The notes beneath the pieces are model-generated. The model searched no databases. It was given only the letters and a program-made list of their open reading frames with translations, and was not told the origin of the DNA. Shown here piece by piece: positions 15,467 to 24,332 of a stretch of DNA of 40,997 bases; the first letter of the stretch is position 1, and each line of letters starts with the position of its first letter. Position numbers and translations under genes: made by a program. Source of the stretch: an uncultured bacterium (GTDB taxonomy: Bacteria; Desulfobacterota; Desulfovibrionia; Desulfovibrionales; Desulfovibrionaceae); NCBI GenBank assembly GCA_905214305.1, contig CAJMLK010000022.1:1-40997 (forward strand), read 5' to 3'.

Positions 15467-17045
15467 CGGGTTCCCGCCTGCCAGGCCGCTTCCGCCGCGG
15501 CCTTGTCAGGAAAAACATGCAGGTTTTTGCCTGCCCGCAGGGCCTGGGCATCAACGCCTTTTTTCCACTGTTTTTCCAAAACATCCACCAGCGTTCCGTG
15601 ATCTTTTTTCGCGGGCAGATCCATATTGCGCGCCATAAAGCCGTTAAGAGCCACTCGATACGTCCTGTCCGGCTGCAAAGGTTTTCCGTTCGCAAGGCGA
15701 AGCCCGGCCACATGCAGGCCGCCGTCCCCATCTCGCCAGGCCCAGACGTCAAGCCCGTAAAACTGCGGCAGGCCACGGCCGCCATGACCCGCGCCACGCA
15801 TGACTGCTGCGGCAATCTGTTTGCCCGTCATGCCGGCTGTGATCAGTGTGTCGCCAAAGGGCAGAACATCATGCAATCACGCAATCGTACAGGCCCGGCG
15901 GGCAAACCCGCACGGATACCTCCGGGATTGTGCAGGGCAACGGCTGCCCCGGTGGCCTCGGCCATGCCCTTGCAAATAAGGCGACCCAACGGCGTGCTGT
16001 CCTTGCGCAAACGCCGGTCACTGAAAATCCTGTCATCGGGAGAAGTAAAAAGAATCTCCTCAAAGCCCCAGGCGGTATCAAGCTGTCGTATGCTTTCCGC
16101 CATCGCCCTGTCCGGCGCAACGCCCGCCACATCATCATAGGATTTGAGCGTCATGTGGCCCCCCTTGTCATCAAGGGTGATCTCCATGAAATGCTCAAGG
16201 TAGCGCCCGCCATTGCCGTACACGGCCCCGTATTCACGGCTGGGAGCCACGGCCTGATGGCTGTGGCCGTCCGCCACAAAATCCACGTTGGGCACGGCGG
16301 CCAGATCAGGCCCGGTGATGCGCCCTTCCCTGTCGCCTTTTGGCCCTGCATGCCCGAGATGGCTGAGTACAATGACGATATCTTCCGGGCGATTATATGG
16401 CTCCAGTGAATGTTGCAACCGCTCGAGAACGGCTTTTTTTGTGGCCTCGGCAGTGGATTTCAGGCCGAAGTCATAGTCCTTCAGCACGTCGCGCATGGCG
16501 GGTTTCACCGAATACGGCGTGATGACGCCGGTGACAATGACGCGCCGTCCATGAGCATTTTCTGCGGTTTCATCGTAGATCACCACAGGCTCTGTGACCG
16601 TGCCCGGCGTGTCCTTGCCCATATAGGCGAGGTTTTCGGCCACGACGTCAACCTTGCCCCGGCTGTTCTCGCGCACCAGACGCAGCAGTTCATTGCCATA
16701 GTACAAGGGGCCTTCGGACGCGGCATAGTCAAAGGCGTGGTTTCCCGGCGTAAGCACGCGGTAGCCAGCCTGCCCCATAAGCTTTGCCACCGAGCGCCCC
16801 TTGTCCTTTTGCGCATGGGCACTGCCGCTGAAAGCGTCTCCCGCATCCAGAAGAAACACCGTATGCCCCTCGGCCCGGGCCTCATCGGCCAATGCCTTGA
16901 GCCGGGCATAGCCGATGTGCTTTTTTTCCGGACTGTCAGCCACATAGCCGTGAACATCATTGGTGATAAATATTTTTATGTCCGCAAAGGCCGGAACTGC
17001 GGAACAGAACAGCAGGAGAAAAAGCAGAATTCTTGCAAAAAACAT
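15463..17045 (-). pseudogene. 5'-nucleotidase/UshA-like gene, frameshifted
   Basis: The leftward frame from 17045 encodes a signal peptide (MFFARILLFLLLFCSAVPAFA) and a calcineurin-like phosphoesterase domain with TNDVHGYV, GNHAFD, LSHLGH and DGHSH metal-binding motifs. It then enters the 5'-nucleotidase C-terminal domain (HNPGGIRAGLPAGPVRLRD) and stops at 15843. The rest of that domain continues in another frame from DVLPFGDTLITAG to 15463. Joined, the product would have the usual ~520 residues. The break lies at about 15872-15884, where an extra 8 bases make TGATTGCATGAT; removing them gives RLRDVLPFGDTL, the expected motif. Expression may yield a truncated 400-residue protein. It lies 10 bp after tonB. 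Confidence 0.8.
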
Positions 17046-17055
17046 GGTCACCTCA

Positions 17056-18081
17056 CTACCTCAAACTGAACTGCACGGGCATGATTACCCGGGCAGGCTC
17101 CGGTGGCGCGGCAAACGGCGCCGCGCTGCGAACGGCCTCCAGGGCGGATTCGTCCAGCAGAGCGTAGCCGCTGCTTTTGCTCACCGCAACATCCCTGACC
17201 CGGCCATCCTGCTGTATGGTAAAAGATACCGTCACCAAACCCTGAATGCCCATGCGCTTGGCCTGCGGGCTGTAAACCAGATACTGCCTGACACGCTTTT
17301 TGATATACTCGTAGTTTCCCTTCAGATACCCGGCGGAACTTCCCTGATGGGCAGCGCTGGTTCCCGCGCCTGCATTGCCCTTTTCTCCGGCCTGCCCGCC
17401 GTGCCCTATCGCGTTTCCGCCCTGCTCATGACCCACGCCCGAGGCTTTTCCGCCCTGCCGCCCCTGCTCTTGAGAGGCTTGCCGCGCGTGTTTGTGTGCA
17501 ACATTTTCTGCGTCTGCACTTTCAGGTTTTCGGCTATCAGGCTTCCGGCTATCAGGTTTTCGGCTATCAGCCTCTCGTTTTTGGGTTTTCTGACTTTCGG
17601 TTTTTGGCCTGTCTTTTTGCCCGGCCTTTATCTTGCGCACGGGAATGGCCGCAACAGCTGGAACAGGCGGCTCGGCCGGGGGAGCCTCTGGCTGTTTCAT
17701 CTGGGAATCAGGGGCATGCGCAGTATCGGAATCCCATGTGACTGGCGCAGGCGCAACGTCCGTATCAGCGGCAGATGTGGAGGCAGATGTGGAGGCGGAT
17801 GTGGAGACGTTGTCGGCATCGCGTGAGGCTGAAGCATCCCCGTCACCGGAAGCCCCCGGCAGCCCGGACAGCAGGCTTACCGTAACATACTGCCCTGCCC
17901 CCGCACCCTGGCCCGTGCCCGGCGTGGAGACAGCCAGAAACCACAAGGCCGCAAGTGCAGCAGTGTGCAGCATCAGGGAGAGCAAAAAAAACACCACGTT
18001 GCCGACAGGCGCCGCCTTGCCCTGTGCCTGTGCAGCCGGGGGCATGCAGAGAGATTTCTTGTCAGCACCTTGCCGTTTCAT
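17056..18081 (-). CDS. tonB: TonB energy-transducing protein
   Basis: The 341-residue protein has one membrane anchor (~27-50) and a long Pro/Ser/Lys-rich periplasmic spacer. The C-terminal TonB domain (~255-341) contains GNYEYIKKRVRQYLVYS and GLVTVSFTIQQDGRVRDV. The spacer holds two tandem DNA repeats, a 12-bp unit (17771-17806) and a 15-bp unit (17523-17570, encoding DSRKP repeats). The start overlaps the ATPase stop (ATGA). TonB drives uptake through outer-membrane receptors such as the one at 21329-23395; ExbB and ExbD are not in the window and must come from elsewhere. Confidence 0.92.
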   Translation of the reverse strand: MKRQGADKKSLCMPPAAQAQGKAAPVGNVVFFLLSLMLHTAALAALWFLAVSTPGTGQGAGAGQYVTVSLLSGLPGASGDGDASASRDADNVSTSASTSASTSAADTDVAPAPVTWDSDTAHAPDSQMKQPEAPPAEPPVPAVAAIPVRKIKAGQKDRPKTESQKTQKREADSRKPDSRKPDSRKPESADAENVAHKHARQASQEQGRQGGKASGVGHEQGGNAIGHGGQAGEKGNAGAGTSAAHQGSSAGYLKGNYEYIKKRVRQYLVYSPQAKRMGIQGLVTVSFTIQQDGRVRDVAVSKSSGYALLDESALEAVRSAAPFAAPPEPARVIMPVQFSLR

Positions 18082-18836
18082 GCTGTACTTGTCCCGGTCA
18101 GACGCATCCAGACCTCGGCTCTGGGCGGCAGGTCGTACAGCATGCGTACCTGTTCTTCGGTAATAACAGAAGCCACCGGCCCATCTGCCACCAGCATGCC
18201 GTCTTTCAAGAGCACAGCCCGTCCGCCAAGATAGACGGCCTGTTCCGGATGGTGCGTTGTGAGCAGAATGGCCGGGCCGGATGAGGCCAGATCGCCAATA
18301 AGGTCAAGCAGATGAAACTGGTTTCCGTAATCGAGACCGGTAACAGGCTCATCCATGACAAGTGCCGCGCAGTCCTGCGCCAGAGCACGCGCTATCAGCA
18401 CCATCTGACGTTGCCCGCCAGAAAGTTCCAGATACGATCTGGCCGCCAGATGGGTCAGGCGCACTTTTTCAAGGGCGTTCATGGCCCGCTCACGGTCTTC
18501 TGCGGAAAAACGCAGCCAGGGACTGCGTGCCGTGCGGCCCATAAGCACCACGTCCTGTACCTGAAAACCGAAAACGCCACTGTGTTGCTGCGGCACATAG
18601 GCAAGACTGCGGGCCAGGTCACGCCGCCCGATTTTTTCCAGCGGGCAGCCATCCAGCACGATGCTGCCGGACGGAACGGGCAAAAGCCCAAGAAGCGCCC
18701 TGAGCAGGGTGGTTTTACCGCAGCCGTTGGGGCCGAGCACATTGACCACCTCGCCCCTGTCCACGCGCAAAGAAATGCCTTTCAGCACCGGCGGGGCGCG
18801 ATGATAGCTGACGGTAAGACTGTTGATTTCTATCAT
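18078..18836 (-). CDS. Iron-complex/cobalamin-type ABC importer ATPase
   Basis: This 252-residue protein is the cytoplasmic ATPase of the type II (FecE/BtuD-like) importer. It has Walker A GPNGCGKTT (35-43), Q-loop Q83, signature LSGGQ (138-142) and Walker B VMDEP (160-164). The ATG at 18836 overlaps the permease stop as ATGA; a TTG at 18857 would extend it and is less likely. It belongs to the operon 20864 to 15463. The substrate (iron siderophore, haem, cobalamin or another metal complex) cannot be read from the ATPase. Confidence 0.92.
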   Translation of the reverse strand: MIEINSLTVSYHRAPPVLKGISLRVDRGEVVNVLGPNGCGKTTLLRALLGLLPVPSGSIVLDGCPLEKIGRRDLARSLAYVPQQHSGVFGFQVQDVVLMGRTARSPWLRFSAEDRERAMNALEKVRLTHLAARSYLELSGGQRQMVLIARALAQDCAALVMDEPVTGLDYGNQFHLLDLIGDLASSGPAILLTTHHPEQAVYLGGRAVLLKDGMLVADGPVASVITEEQVRMLYDLPPRAEVWMRLTGTSTA

Positions 18837-19840
18837 CGTCTTTTCCAGTCGTACCAAAGGCTGAAGGCGAAAAGCGGCATGCTGATAAGCGATGTGGCAA
18901 TGCCCAGCGGCAGTTCCACGGTCCAGACCGACCGGACGAGCGTGTCTGTAAGCAGCACAAAAAGAGCGCCGCCCAGAGCTGACGCCGCAAGCCCGACCCT
19001 GTTATCCGGCCCGCTGATAAAGCGCATCACATGCGGGATGACCAGCCCCACCCAGTTGATGACCCCTGCAAGCACCACGGTAAGCGAGCAGACAAGCGTG
19101 GCCGCCCCGATAAGGCGCAGCTTCATGCCCATGCTCTGTACTCCCAGCGTGCGGGCCTCATCGTCCCCCATGGCAAGAGCGTTGACCGCCTTGCCGTTGA
19201 GGCAGATGTAAATCAGACCTACCAGCATGAGGGGAGCGCTCCAGACAAGCTGATGCGGTTCCGTACGGGACAGCGTGCCCATAAGCCAGTACACAAGTTC
19301 CGGCAATTGACGGTTGGGGTCGGCCACATACTGCACGAGCGAGGTGAGGGCCACAAAAAACGAACTGCTCACAAGGCCGCCCACCACCAGCGCCAGAAAA
19401 CGCGCTCTGGGATAAAGCCACGCAAAAAAAAGAGAAAGCCCCACCCCCAGTGCGCCGCCAGCAAAGGAAAATGCCTGAGTCAGAGGCCATGAAGAAAAAA
19501 ACACGATGCCGATGGCCGCGCCAAAAGCAGCCCCGTGCTGCACCCCCAGTATGCCCGGCGACACAAGAGGGTTCTGAAACATGTTCTGGTATACCGTGCC
19601 CGATGCGGACAGGCAGGCCCCCACCAGCATGGCGGAAGCGATGCGCGGCAGGCGCAGGTCAAAAAAGAGAAAAAGCTGCCTGCCCTGCTCGTCACTCAAG
19701 GGGCGTCCCGCCCACGCATCCAGCAGGCTGCGACAAAGATCACCCAGCGCCAGAGGGTAACGCCCCAGGGGCAGGGCAAGCACGATGCCCGCCAGCAAAA
19801 GCAGGACAAGCACAAGCAGCGTTTTTTTAGAATGTGCCAT
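18833..19840 (-). CDS. FecCD-family ABC importer permease
   Basis: The 335-residue inner-membrane permease has about ten hydrophobic segments and the FecCD signatures GACLSASGTVYQNMFQNPL and GVINWVGLVIPHVMR. It forms the channel with the ATPase downstream. The ATG at 19840 (MAHSKK) overlaps the binding-protein stop by 14 bp. An upstream in-frame start at 19876 lies inside the binding-protein gene and is disfavoured. Confidence 0.92.
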   Translation of the reverse strand: MAHSKKTLLVLVLLLLAGIVLALPLGRYPLALGDLCRSLLDAWAGRPLSDEQGRQLFLFFDLRLPRIASAMLVGACLSASGTVYQNMFQNPLVSPGILGVQHGAAFGAAIGIVFFSSWPLTQAFSFAGGALGVGLSLFFAWLYPRARFLALVVGGLVSSSFFVALTSLVQYVADPNRQLPELVYWLMGTLSRTEPHQLVWSAPLMLVGLIYICLNGKAVNALAMGDDEARTLGVQSMGMKLRLIGAATLVCSLTVVLAGVINWVGLVIPHVMRFISGPDNRVGLAASALGGALFVLLTDTLVRSVWTVELPLGIATSLISMPLFAFSLWYDWKRR

Positions 19841-20864
19841 AAGGCTCGAAGAGGTCGCTGACCTGGGTATCGTCAAGATCCAGATTGAAAAAAAGCTTCA
19901 TAAAGTCCCTGCTCTCTGCCTTGATGTCCACCGGATAGAGGTCGGGGTGCAGCCTGTTTGCAAGCCACTGCACGCCCAGCAGGCGCATGTAGGTGGCGGG
20001 ACGCTCCAGCCAGCTGAACGGCCCGCGCGGGATAAAATACACCTTGCCATCACGCACGGCGGAAAGCGCTGACCATTTGGCGTCTGTGGGGATACGCCGC
20101 ATGAGCGCCGGATGAAAAACCAAAATGACTTCCGGGTTATAGGTCATCAGCTGTTCAAAGGTAACGCGCAAAAAGGCTTCCTCCGCTCCGGGCGGGCAAT
20201 CGTGGACGCTGACAGCGCCGGCGGCGGCAAAAACCTCTGCCCTTCTTGACTGGCGGCAGATGGACGCCAGCCCGTCAGCCTCAAGAGCCACATACACTCT
20301 CGTCCACTTTTCCCGGGGCAGTTGCTGCATGGCTCGGGAAACTTTTTCCAGCGCCTGCGAGGCGTAGCCTGCCAATGCCTCCCCACGCTCTTCACGTCCG
20401 AAGGCCCGGCCCATGGCCAGAAAGCAGGGCGCCATATCCGCAAGGCTTGAACCGGGAACGCTGGTCACCTGCATGCCCAGACTGGTCAGCGTCTTTTCGA
20501 TGGGCAGGCTGTCGTGAGCGCCCATGGAAAGGTAAAATGCCTTTTTGATGCCGCTGGCGAGCAGCATTTCTCTGTCAGGGATAAAACCCTGCCCGTACCA
20601 GCCGCCCAGAACCGGCAGGTTATGATAGCGGGCAGGAATAAATTTTTTCTCATAATCACGGAGAGGCGTATTCCAGCCTGCCAGCAGCTCCGGCGCAAAA
20701 GCATACAGCGTGAACGTTGAGGGCGGGGTGGCGCAATAGATGCTTCGCGCCCCCGGCGCACGCCCGTTGCTGTCGGGCGCTGCGGGATCGCCTGCCGCGG
20801 CACTTGCGCAAAAAGGCATGACAAGCAGCAAAAGCAGCCCAAGAGTCATGAATCTGATCCGCAT
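19827..20864 (-). CDS. Periplasmic metal-complex binding protein
   Basis: The 345-residue solute receptor of the importer has a signal peptide (MRIRFMTLGLLLLLVMPFCA, cleavage near ASA) and a BtuF/FepB-like two-lobe fold. Typical parts are the mid-region AFYLSMGAHDSLPIEKTLTS and the C-terminal KWSALSAVRDGKVYFIP. No lipobox is evident; the Cys at residue 19 is not followed by an obvious +2 context. The ATG at 20864 fits AAAGGA 8-9 bases upstream; ATG 20873 is too close to that site. R3 lies about 105 bp upstream. Confidence 0.88.
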   Translation of the reverse strand: MRIRFMTLGLLLLLVMPFCASAAAGDPAAPDSNGRAPGARSIYCATPPSTFTLYAFAPELLAGWNTPLRDYEKKFIPARYHNLPVLGGWYGQGFIPDREMLLASGIKKAFYLSMGAHDSLPIEKTLTSLGMQVTSVPGSSLADMAPCFLAMGRAFGREERGEALAGYASQALEKVSRAMQQLPREKWTRVYVALEADGLASICRQSRRAEVFAAAGAVSVHDCPPGAEEAFLRVTFEQLMTYNPEVILVFHPALMRRIPTDAKWSALSAVRDGKVYFIPRGPFSWLERPATYMRLLGVQWLANRLHPDLYPVDIKAESRDFMKLFFNLDLDDTQVSDLFEPYGTF

Positions 20865-21180
20865 ACGCACCATCCTTTGGCGGGCCGCTCCGAAAGCCGG
20901 TCGGGCGGCGGCAACGCCCGACCAACGTATCCTGCCACCAACATGGCCGGATATTCTGTCCACAGCTGGAGCAATTAACGAATGAAGCGAGCATTTCAAG
21001 TATTAAATGCTCTATCTGCAAGCCCACGTCAGAAATACTTTTCTTTCGCTTGCGCCGAAGCCGCAGCAAAAGCAGGCTCCGTACGCCAGTGCGGCGGATG
21101 CGCTTCAGCCGTCACCCGCAAAAGCAACGGCTGAAGCAACGGTTATTCGCCGTCAAGCAAGCGCTTCAAGTGAAAATACT
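20865..21180. other. Hairpin-rich gap upstream of the ABC operon
   Basis: No gene is supported here. Apart from copy R3 (20969-21014), an 11-bp perfect inverted repeat GCTTCAGCCGT (21102-21112) with ACGGCTGAAGC (21128-21138) forms a strong hairpin. The stretch 21139-21180 leads directly into R4. It may carry the ABC-operon promoter and a transcribed leader, or the operon may be read through from the receptor gene. Confidence 0.5.
20969..21014. repeat. Short repeat copy R3
   Basis: In reverse orientation to R2 it contains the first hairpin (GAGCATTT 20989-20996 with AAATGCTC 21005-21012) joined directly to a sequence like the last arm (GAGCAATTAACGAATGAA). The three inner hairpins are missing, so it looks like an internal-deletion derivative. 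It is the only copy not touching a stop codon. Confidence 0.7.
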
Positions 21181-21332
21181 CTAGAGCAATTTCACTTTGA
21201 AATTGCACTGGCGTCTGCGTGAGCAGACGTTCGCTACGGAGGCGTAAGCGCAGTTTATCTGCGCGGTTAAACGCCGAAGTGAGCGTGCCTTAAACTTTGA
21301 GAATGTATATTCTCAAAGTTAATCTGCTCTAG
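21181..21332. repeat. Multi-hairpin repeat copy R4
   Basis: The outer arms CTAGAGCA (21181-21188) and TGCTCTAG (21325-21332) are a perfect 8-bp inverted pair. Between them are four hairpins: GCAATTTC/GAAATTGC (21186-21206), CGTCTGC/GCAGACG (21212-21229), GCGCAG/CTGCGC (21248-21264) and AACTTTGAGAAT/ATTCTCAAAGTT (21293-21320). The inner sequences differ from R2 while the ends are alike. The right end contains the TAG stop of the TonB-dependent receptor gene (21331-21329). Confidence 0.8.
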
Positions 21333-23395
21333 AAGTTGGCGCTCACACCCACAAAGAAGTTCCTGCCCTGCTCCGGGTAATAGGCGCTGTAAGCATATTC
21401 CTGATCAAAAAGGTTTCTCACGCCAGCTTCCACCGAGAAGTTCTTGTTGATGTCGTATACCGCCTTGATGTCCACGGTGGCGAAGTTGGGCGACTTTCTG
21501 TACGCCCCGTCAGCAGCGGCGGTGCTCCAGTAAAATCCGCTGCTGATATTGACCTGGGGAATAACGGAAAGCCCTTCCACTGGAGAAACAACTGCATACA
21601 GGGTGCTGGTCATTTCCGGCAGCTGGGTGAGCTTGTCATCATTGGTGCAGTTATCCCAACGCATGTAGTTGAACACGCCACCCGCGCTGAGGTACTGGTT
21701 TATGACGGCCTCAGCCCCTGCCTCAAATCCGTAGAACGTAGCCCTGTTGAGGTTTTCAAAATACATGGCCCCCTTTTGCCCCTTGGACGTGATCATGTCG
21801 CTCACATCGCTGTAATACACGCTGGTGTTGAGCTTGAGCCAATCGCCCACAAGGCCCTTGTAGCCAAGTTCGTAGTGGTAGGCGTGCTCGGGATTCAGGT
21901 CCGGATTGGCGGGAGTAGTGCCGTTTCTGAGATACCGTTCACGCATGGTGGCAAAACGGGACTTTTTGGCAAAGGTGGCAAAGACTTCATGCCGTTCTGT
22001 CAGGTCGTAAAACGCACCCACCTGATAGTTGAACAGGGTCTTGGTGTCGTCCAGACCATTTTTGTAAGAATGCATGTCGCCTGTGTTATGGTCGCGGTTT
22101 TCAAGAGTCATGGGCGTCATGGTGCTGAGACTAGTGCCGAAAACAAGGGTCAGACGCTCAATGGGCTTGAGGGTGTATTCCGCACCAAAATCCCAGTAGC
22201 CTTCTGAAATCTGCTCATCAAGTTCTTCACCGATGTCGGCCTTTTTCTTTTTCTGCTTCGCGGCGGGATCCTTGTCGTTAAATCCCGCATAATCAATGTA
22301 TTCCTTATGAGAAAGAATGCGGTAACCGGCAGAAAGCGCAAGCTTGTTGGCCGCGTTGAACGTATAGTCAAAGGCCAGTTGCCCGCCGACTGTATACTGG
22401 TCGTACTTTTTGTCAGGATAGTTCCTTTTGGTCATGGTGATATCGGAATAGCTTTCGGACTTGTCCTGATGCCAGTCGTAATACATCACGGCCTTGAGGT
22501 GTGCCTGCTTGCTCAGATTGAAATTGGCGTTGGTATAAAGGCGGCTGGTTTCATATTCCGGCCAGTACCACGAGCGATCAAAGGGATATTTGCTGTCTGC
22601 ACCGACGCGCGACTGGGCAGCGTCGAAGGGCTGGCCCTTTTTAAAGCTCTGCCGCATGTAGCCCACCATGATGTCCACATCATCAGTGGGGGTCCAGCCG
22701 GCGATGATGTTGGCGCTCATATTTTTGTGGTCGGAGTTTTTGCGGCGGCCTGTACCCTGCTGCGGCGCGGCATCAAAGCCTTCGGGCAGGGTAAAAAAGT
22801 CCTGTTTGTCATAAACAAAGGTGCCCTTCAGGTAGTAGAGGTCTTGCCGCGTGCCTATGCTGGCAGCAGCCATTCTGCCCTGATCGTGCATCCTGCGATC
22901 AAAAAAATTCATGTACTTTGCGGAAAATTCAAATTCTTTTCTGGGTTTGGCGGTACGCAAGTTCACCACGCCGGCCAGGTTGTTGTTGCTTGCAAGCAGC
23001 GGCGAACTGTAGCCTTTTGACACGTCCACCGATTCAAGCCCATAGGTCAGGGTGTTATTGTAGTCCCATTCATTACGGTACGCAGTAGCTACAGGTATGT
23101 CGTCAATATACATGCCCACCTGATAGCGATTCGAACCGCGTATGCTTATGGTTCCCTCGTTGCGGCCTGCGGATGTCTGCAAATATACACCCTGCACACC
23201 CCGGAGAGCCTCCCAAAGATTAAGGGCCGTTTTTCTTTCCATATCCGTCTGGGTGATATGGTCGATGGTATTTTTTGGCTCTGTCATCTCAAGCGGCGTC
23301 AACAAAACCTCCGTGGCCCCCTCTTCCTGCGCCCATGCGCCACTTGCCTGCAACAGCAGTATAGCGAGCAGGAACAACACGCGCCTACAACTCAT
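21329..23395 (-). CDS. TonB-dependent outer-membrane receptor
   Basis: The 688-residue protein starts with a signal peptide (MSCRRVLFLLAILLLQASGA, cleavage at AWA-Q). A TonB-box-like segment (TEVLLTPLEM) is followed by a plug domain with LWEALRGVQGVYLQT and GTISIRGSNRYQVGMYIDD. The rest is a 22-strand-type barrel ending in an aromatic phenylalanine (FFVGVSANF), the signal for barrel assembly. The ATG at 23395 has GGAGG four bases upstream; the longer frame from 23512 lacks support. The ligand is unknown; neighbours suggest a metal complex. It is expressed leftward ahead of the ABC importer, with the R4/R3 hairpin region between. Confidence 0.92.
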   Translation of the reverse strand: MSCRRVLFLLAILLLQASGAWAQEEGATEVLLTPLEMTEPKNTIDHITQTDMERKTALNLWEALRGVQGVYLQTSAGRNEGTISIRGSNRYQVGMYIDDIPVATAYRNEWDYNNTLTYGLESVDVSKGYSSPLLASNNNLAGVVNLRTAKPRKEFEFSAKYMNFFDRRMHDQGRMAAASIGTRQDLYYLKGTFVYDKQDFFTLPEGFDAAPQQGTGRRKNSDHKNMSANIIAGWTPTDDVDIMVGYMRQSFKKGQPFDAAQSRVGADSKYPFDRSWYWPEYETSRLYTNANFNLSKQAHLKAVMYYDWHQDKSESYSDITMTKRNYPDKKYDQYTVGGQLAFDYTFNAANKLALSAGYRILSHKEYIDYAGFNDKDPAAKQKKKKADIGEELDEQISEGYWDFGAEYTLKPIERLTLVFGTSLSTMTPMTLENRDHNTGDMHSYKNGLDDTKTLFNYQVGAFYDLTERHEVFATFAKKSRFATMRERYLRNGTTPANPDLNPEHAYHYELGYKGLVGDWLKLNTSVYYSDVSDMITSKGQKGAMYFENLNRATFYGFEAGAEAVINQYLSAGGVFNYMRWDNCTNDDKLTQLPEMTSTLYAVVSPVEGLSVIPQVNISSGFYWSTAAADGAYRKSPNFATVDIKAVYDINKNFSVEAGVRNLFDQEYAYSAYYPEQGRNFFVGVSANF

Positions 23396-23463
23396 ATGCC
23401 CTCCAGTTATTGAGATGACAGAAAGAAAACGCTGTCCGTATCCAGGCAAAGGACAGTACACAC

Positions 23464-23502
23464 CGCAACAGGTTGCGCCATAAAATGGAATTTTAATTCC
23501 AT
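23464..23502. promoter_or_regulatory. Two palindromes upstream of the TonB receptor
   Basis: ATGGAATT-tt-AATTCCAT (23485-23502) is an 18-bp inverted repeat about 90 bp upstream of the receptor ATG. Adjacent to it, CGCAAC-ag-GTTGCG (23464-23477) is a second short palindrome. The first resembles an operator for a metal-responsive repressor in position and symmetry, but does not match the Fur consensus as I know it. The DNA further upstream (23503-23700) is very AT-rich. Confidence 0.5.
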
Positions 23503-24332
23503 GTGAGTACATATGATGATTTTATGGTGCAACTCGGTAGCGGTATTTTTTAAATCGTGAATACTGAACAGTTTTTTTCTATAAAATCATATTCATTTAA
23601 TATATATTTCAGAATTTGCAATATGAAATACGATTATTTTCACATGTAATATAAAAATATCTTTCGCATTTTCTTTTATCTTTTCTTCATGGCGCAAACA
23701 TTCAATGGGATGTATTCTGATTTGAGCACTGTGTGACCGAATTGCCGAAAGCATGCGCGGGTTCGTGCTTTACACACGCACGCGGCTGCATTCGCAGACC
23801 GCTGCCTGCTGTCTTTCGGCATTCAGGGCGTGCATTTCGAATGGCTTTTTTCGGGTGTTTCATGGCTGAAAAACCAAACACGAGATACAGTTTTGCGGCG
23901 CATAACGAACGCTGCGCACAGGAAGCAACTTTTATAATCGACCGGTATACGGTCAAAAACCCTAAAACTCTCCCACAAATCTGCCCTTGGCAGAGCGCGG
24001 GGATAATTTCACTAAAAAAAATGATTCGTCGACTATTCCTTGCCTCAAGTGCGTTGTTTGTTATAACACATCGAAATGTTCAACGCGGCTCATGAAAGTA
24101 TCATGACACCCCCCGCGACGTGTTTTTCAGGCGGCTTGACGAAGGTTGTTCGTTGCCGCAAAACAAAAAACGCGTCGCTGGCGTTTGGCTGTGTGATCCG
24201 CGCGACTGCTCCGCAGAATATCGCGCACAGCAAAAACGTTGGCGGGGGCGGAAGAATAGTGCTTTTCGGTAGCTGGCAGGCGCAAACCGACACTGGCCCA
24301 GAAAACAGAAACATCATCGTAACGGAGAGAAT
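23503..24332. other. Long intergenic region between receptor and stress-protein genes
   Basis: The first 200 bp are highly AT-rich and probably hold the leftward receptor promoter. From about 23730 a rightward frame (23733-24095) and a leftward one (23702-23956) are open, but both have basic, Cys-rich compositions and no ribosome-binding sites, so I do not call them genes. I see no RNA gene. The promoter for the gene at 24333 should lie near the right end. Confidence 0.45.

Noticed and set aside
15463..15876. Separate gene for a 137-residue protein downstream of the phosphoesterase
   Set aside because: It would start at TTG and lacks a ribosome-binding site; its sequence continues the 5'-nucleotidase C-terminal domain, so it is the second half of a frameshifted gene.
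23733..24095. Rightward 120-codon open frame upstream of the stress-protein gene
   Set aside because: No ribosome-binding site or domain; a competing frame is open on the other strand, which suggests chance.
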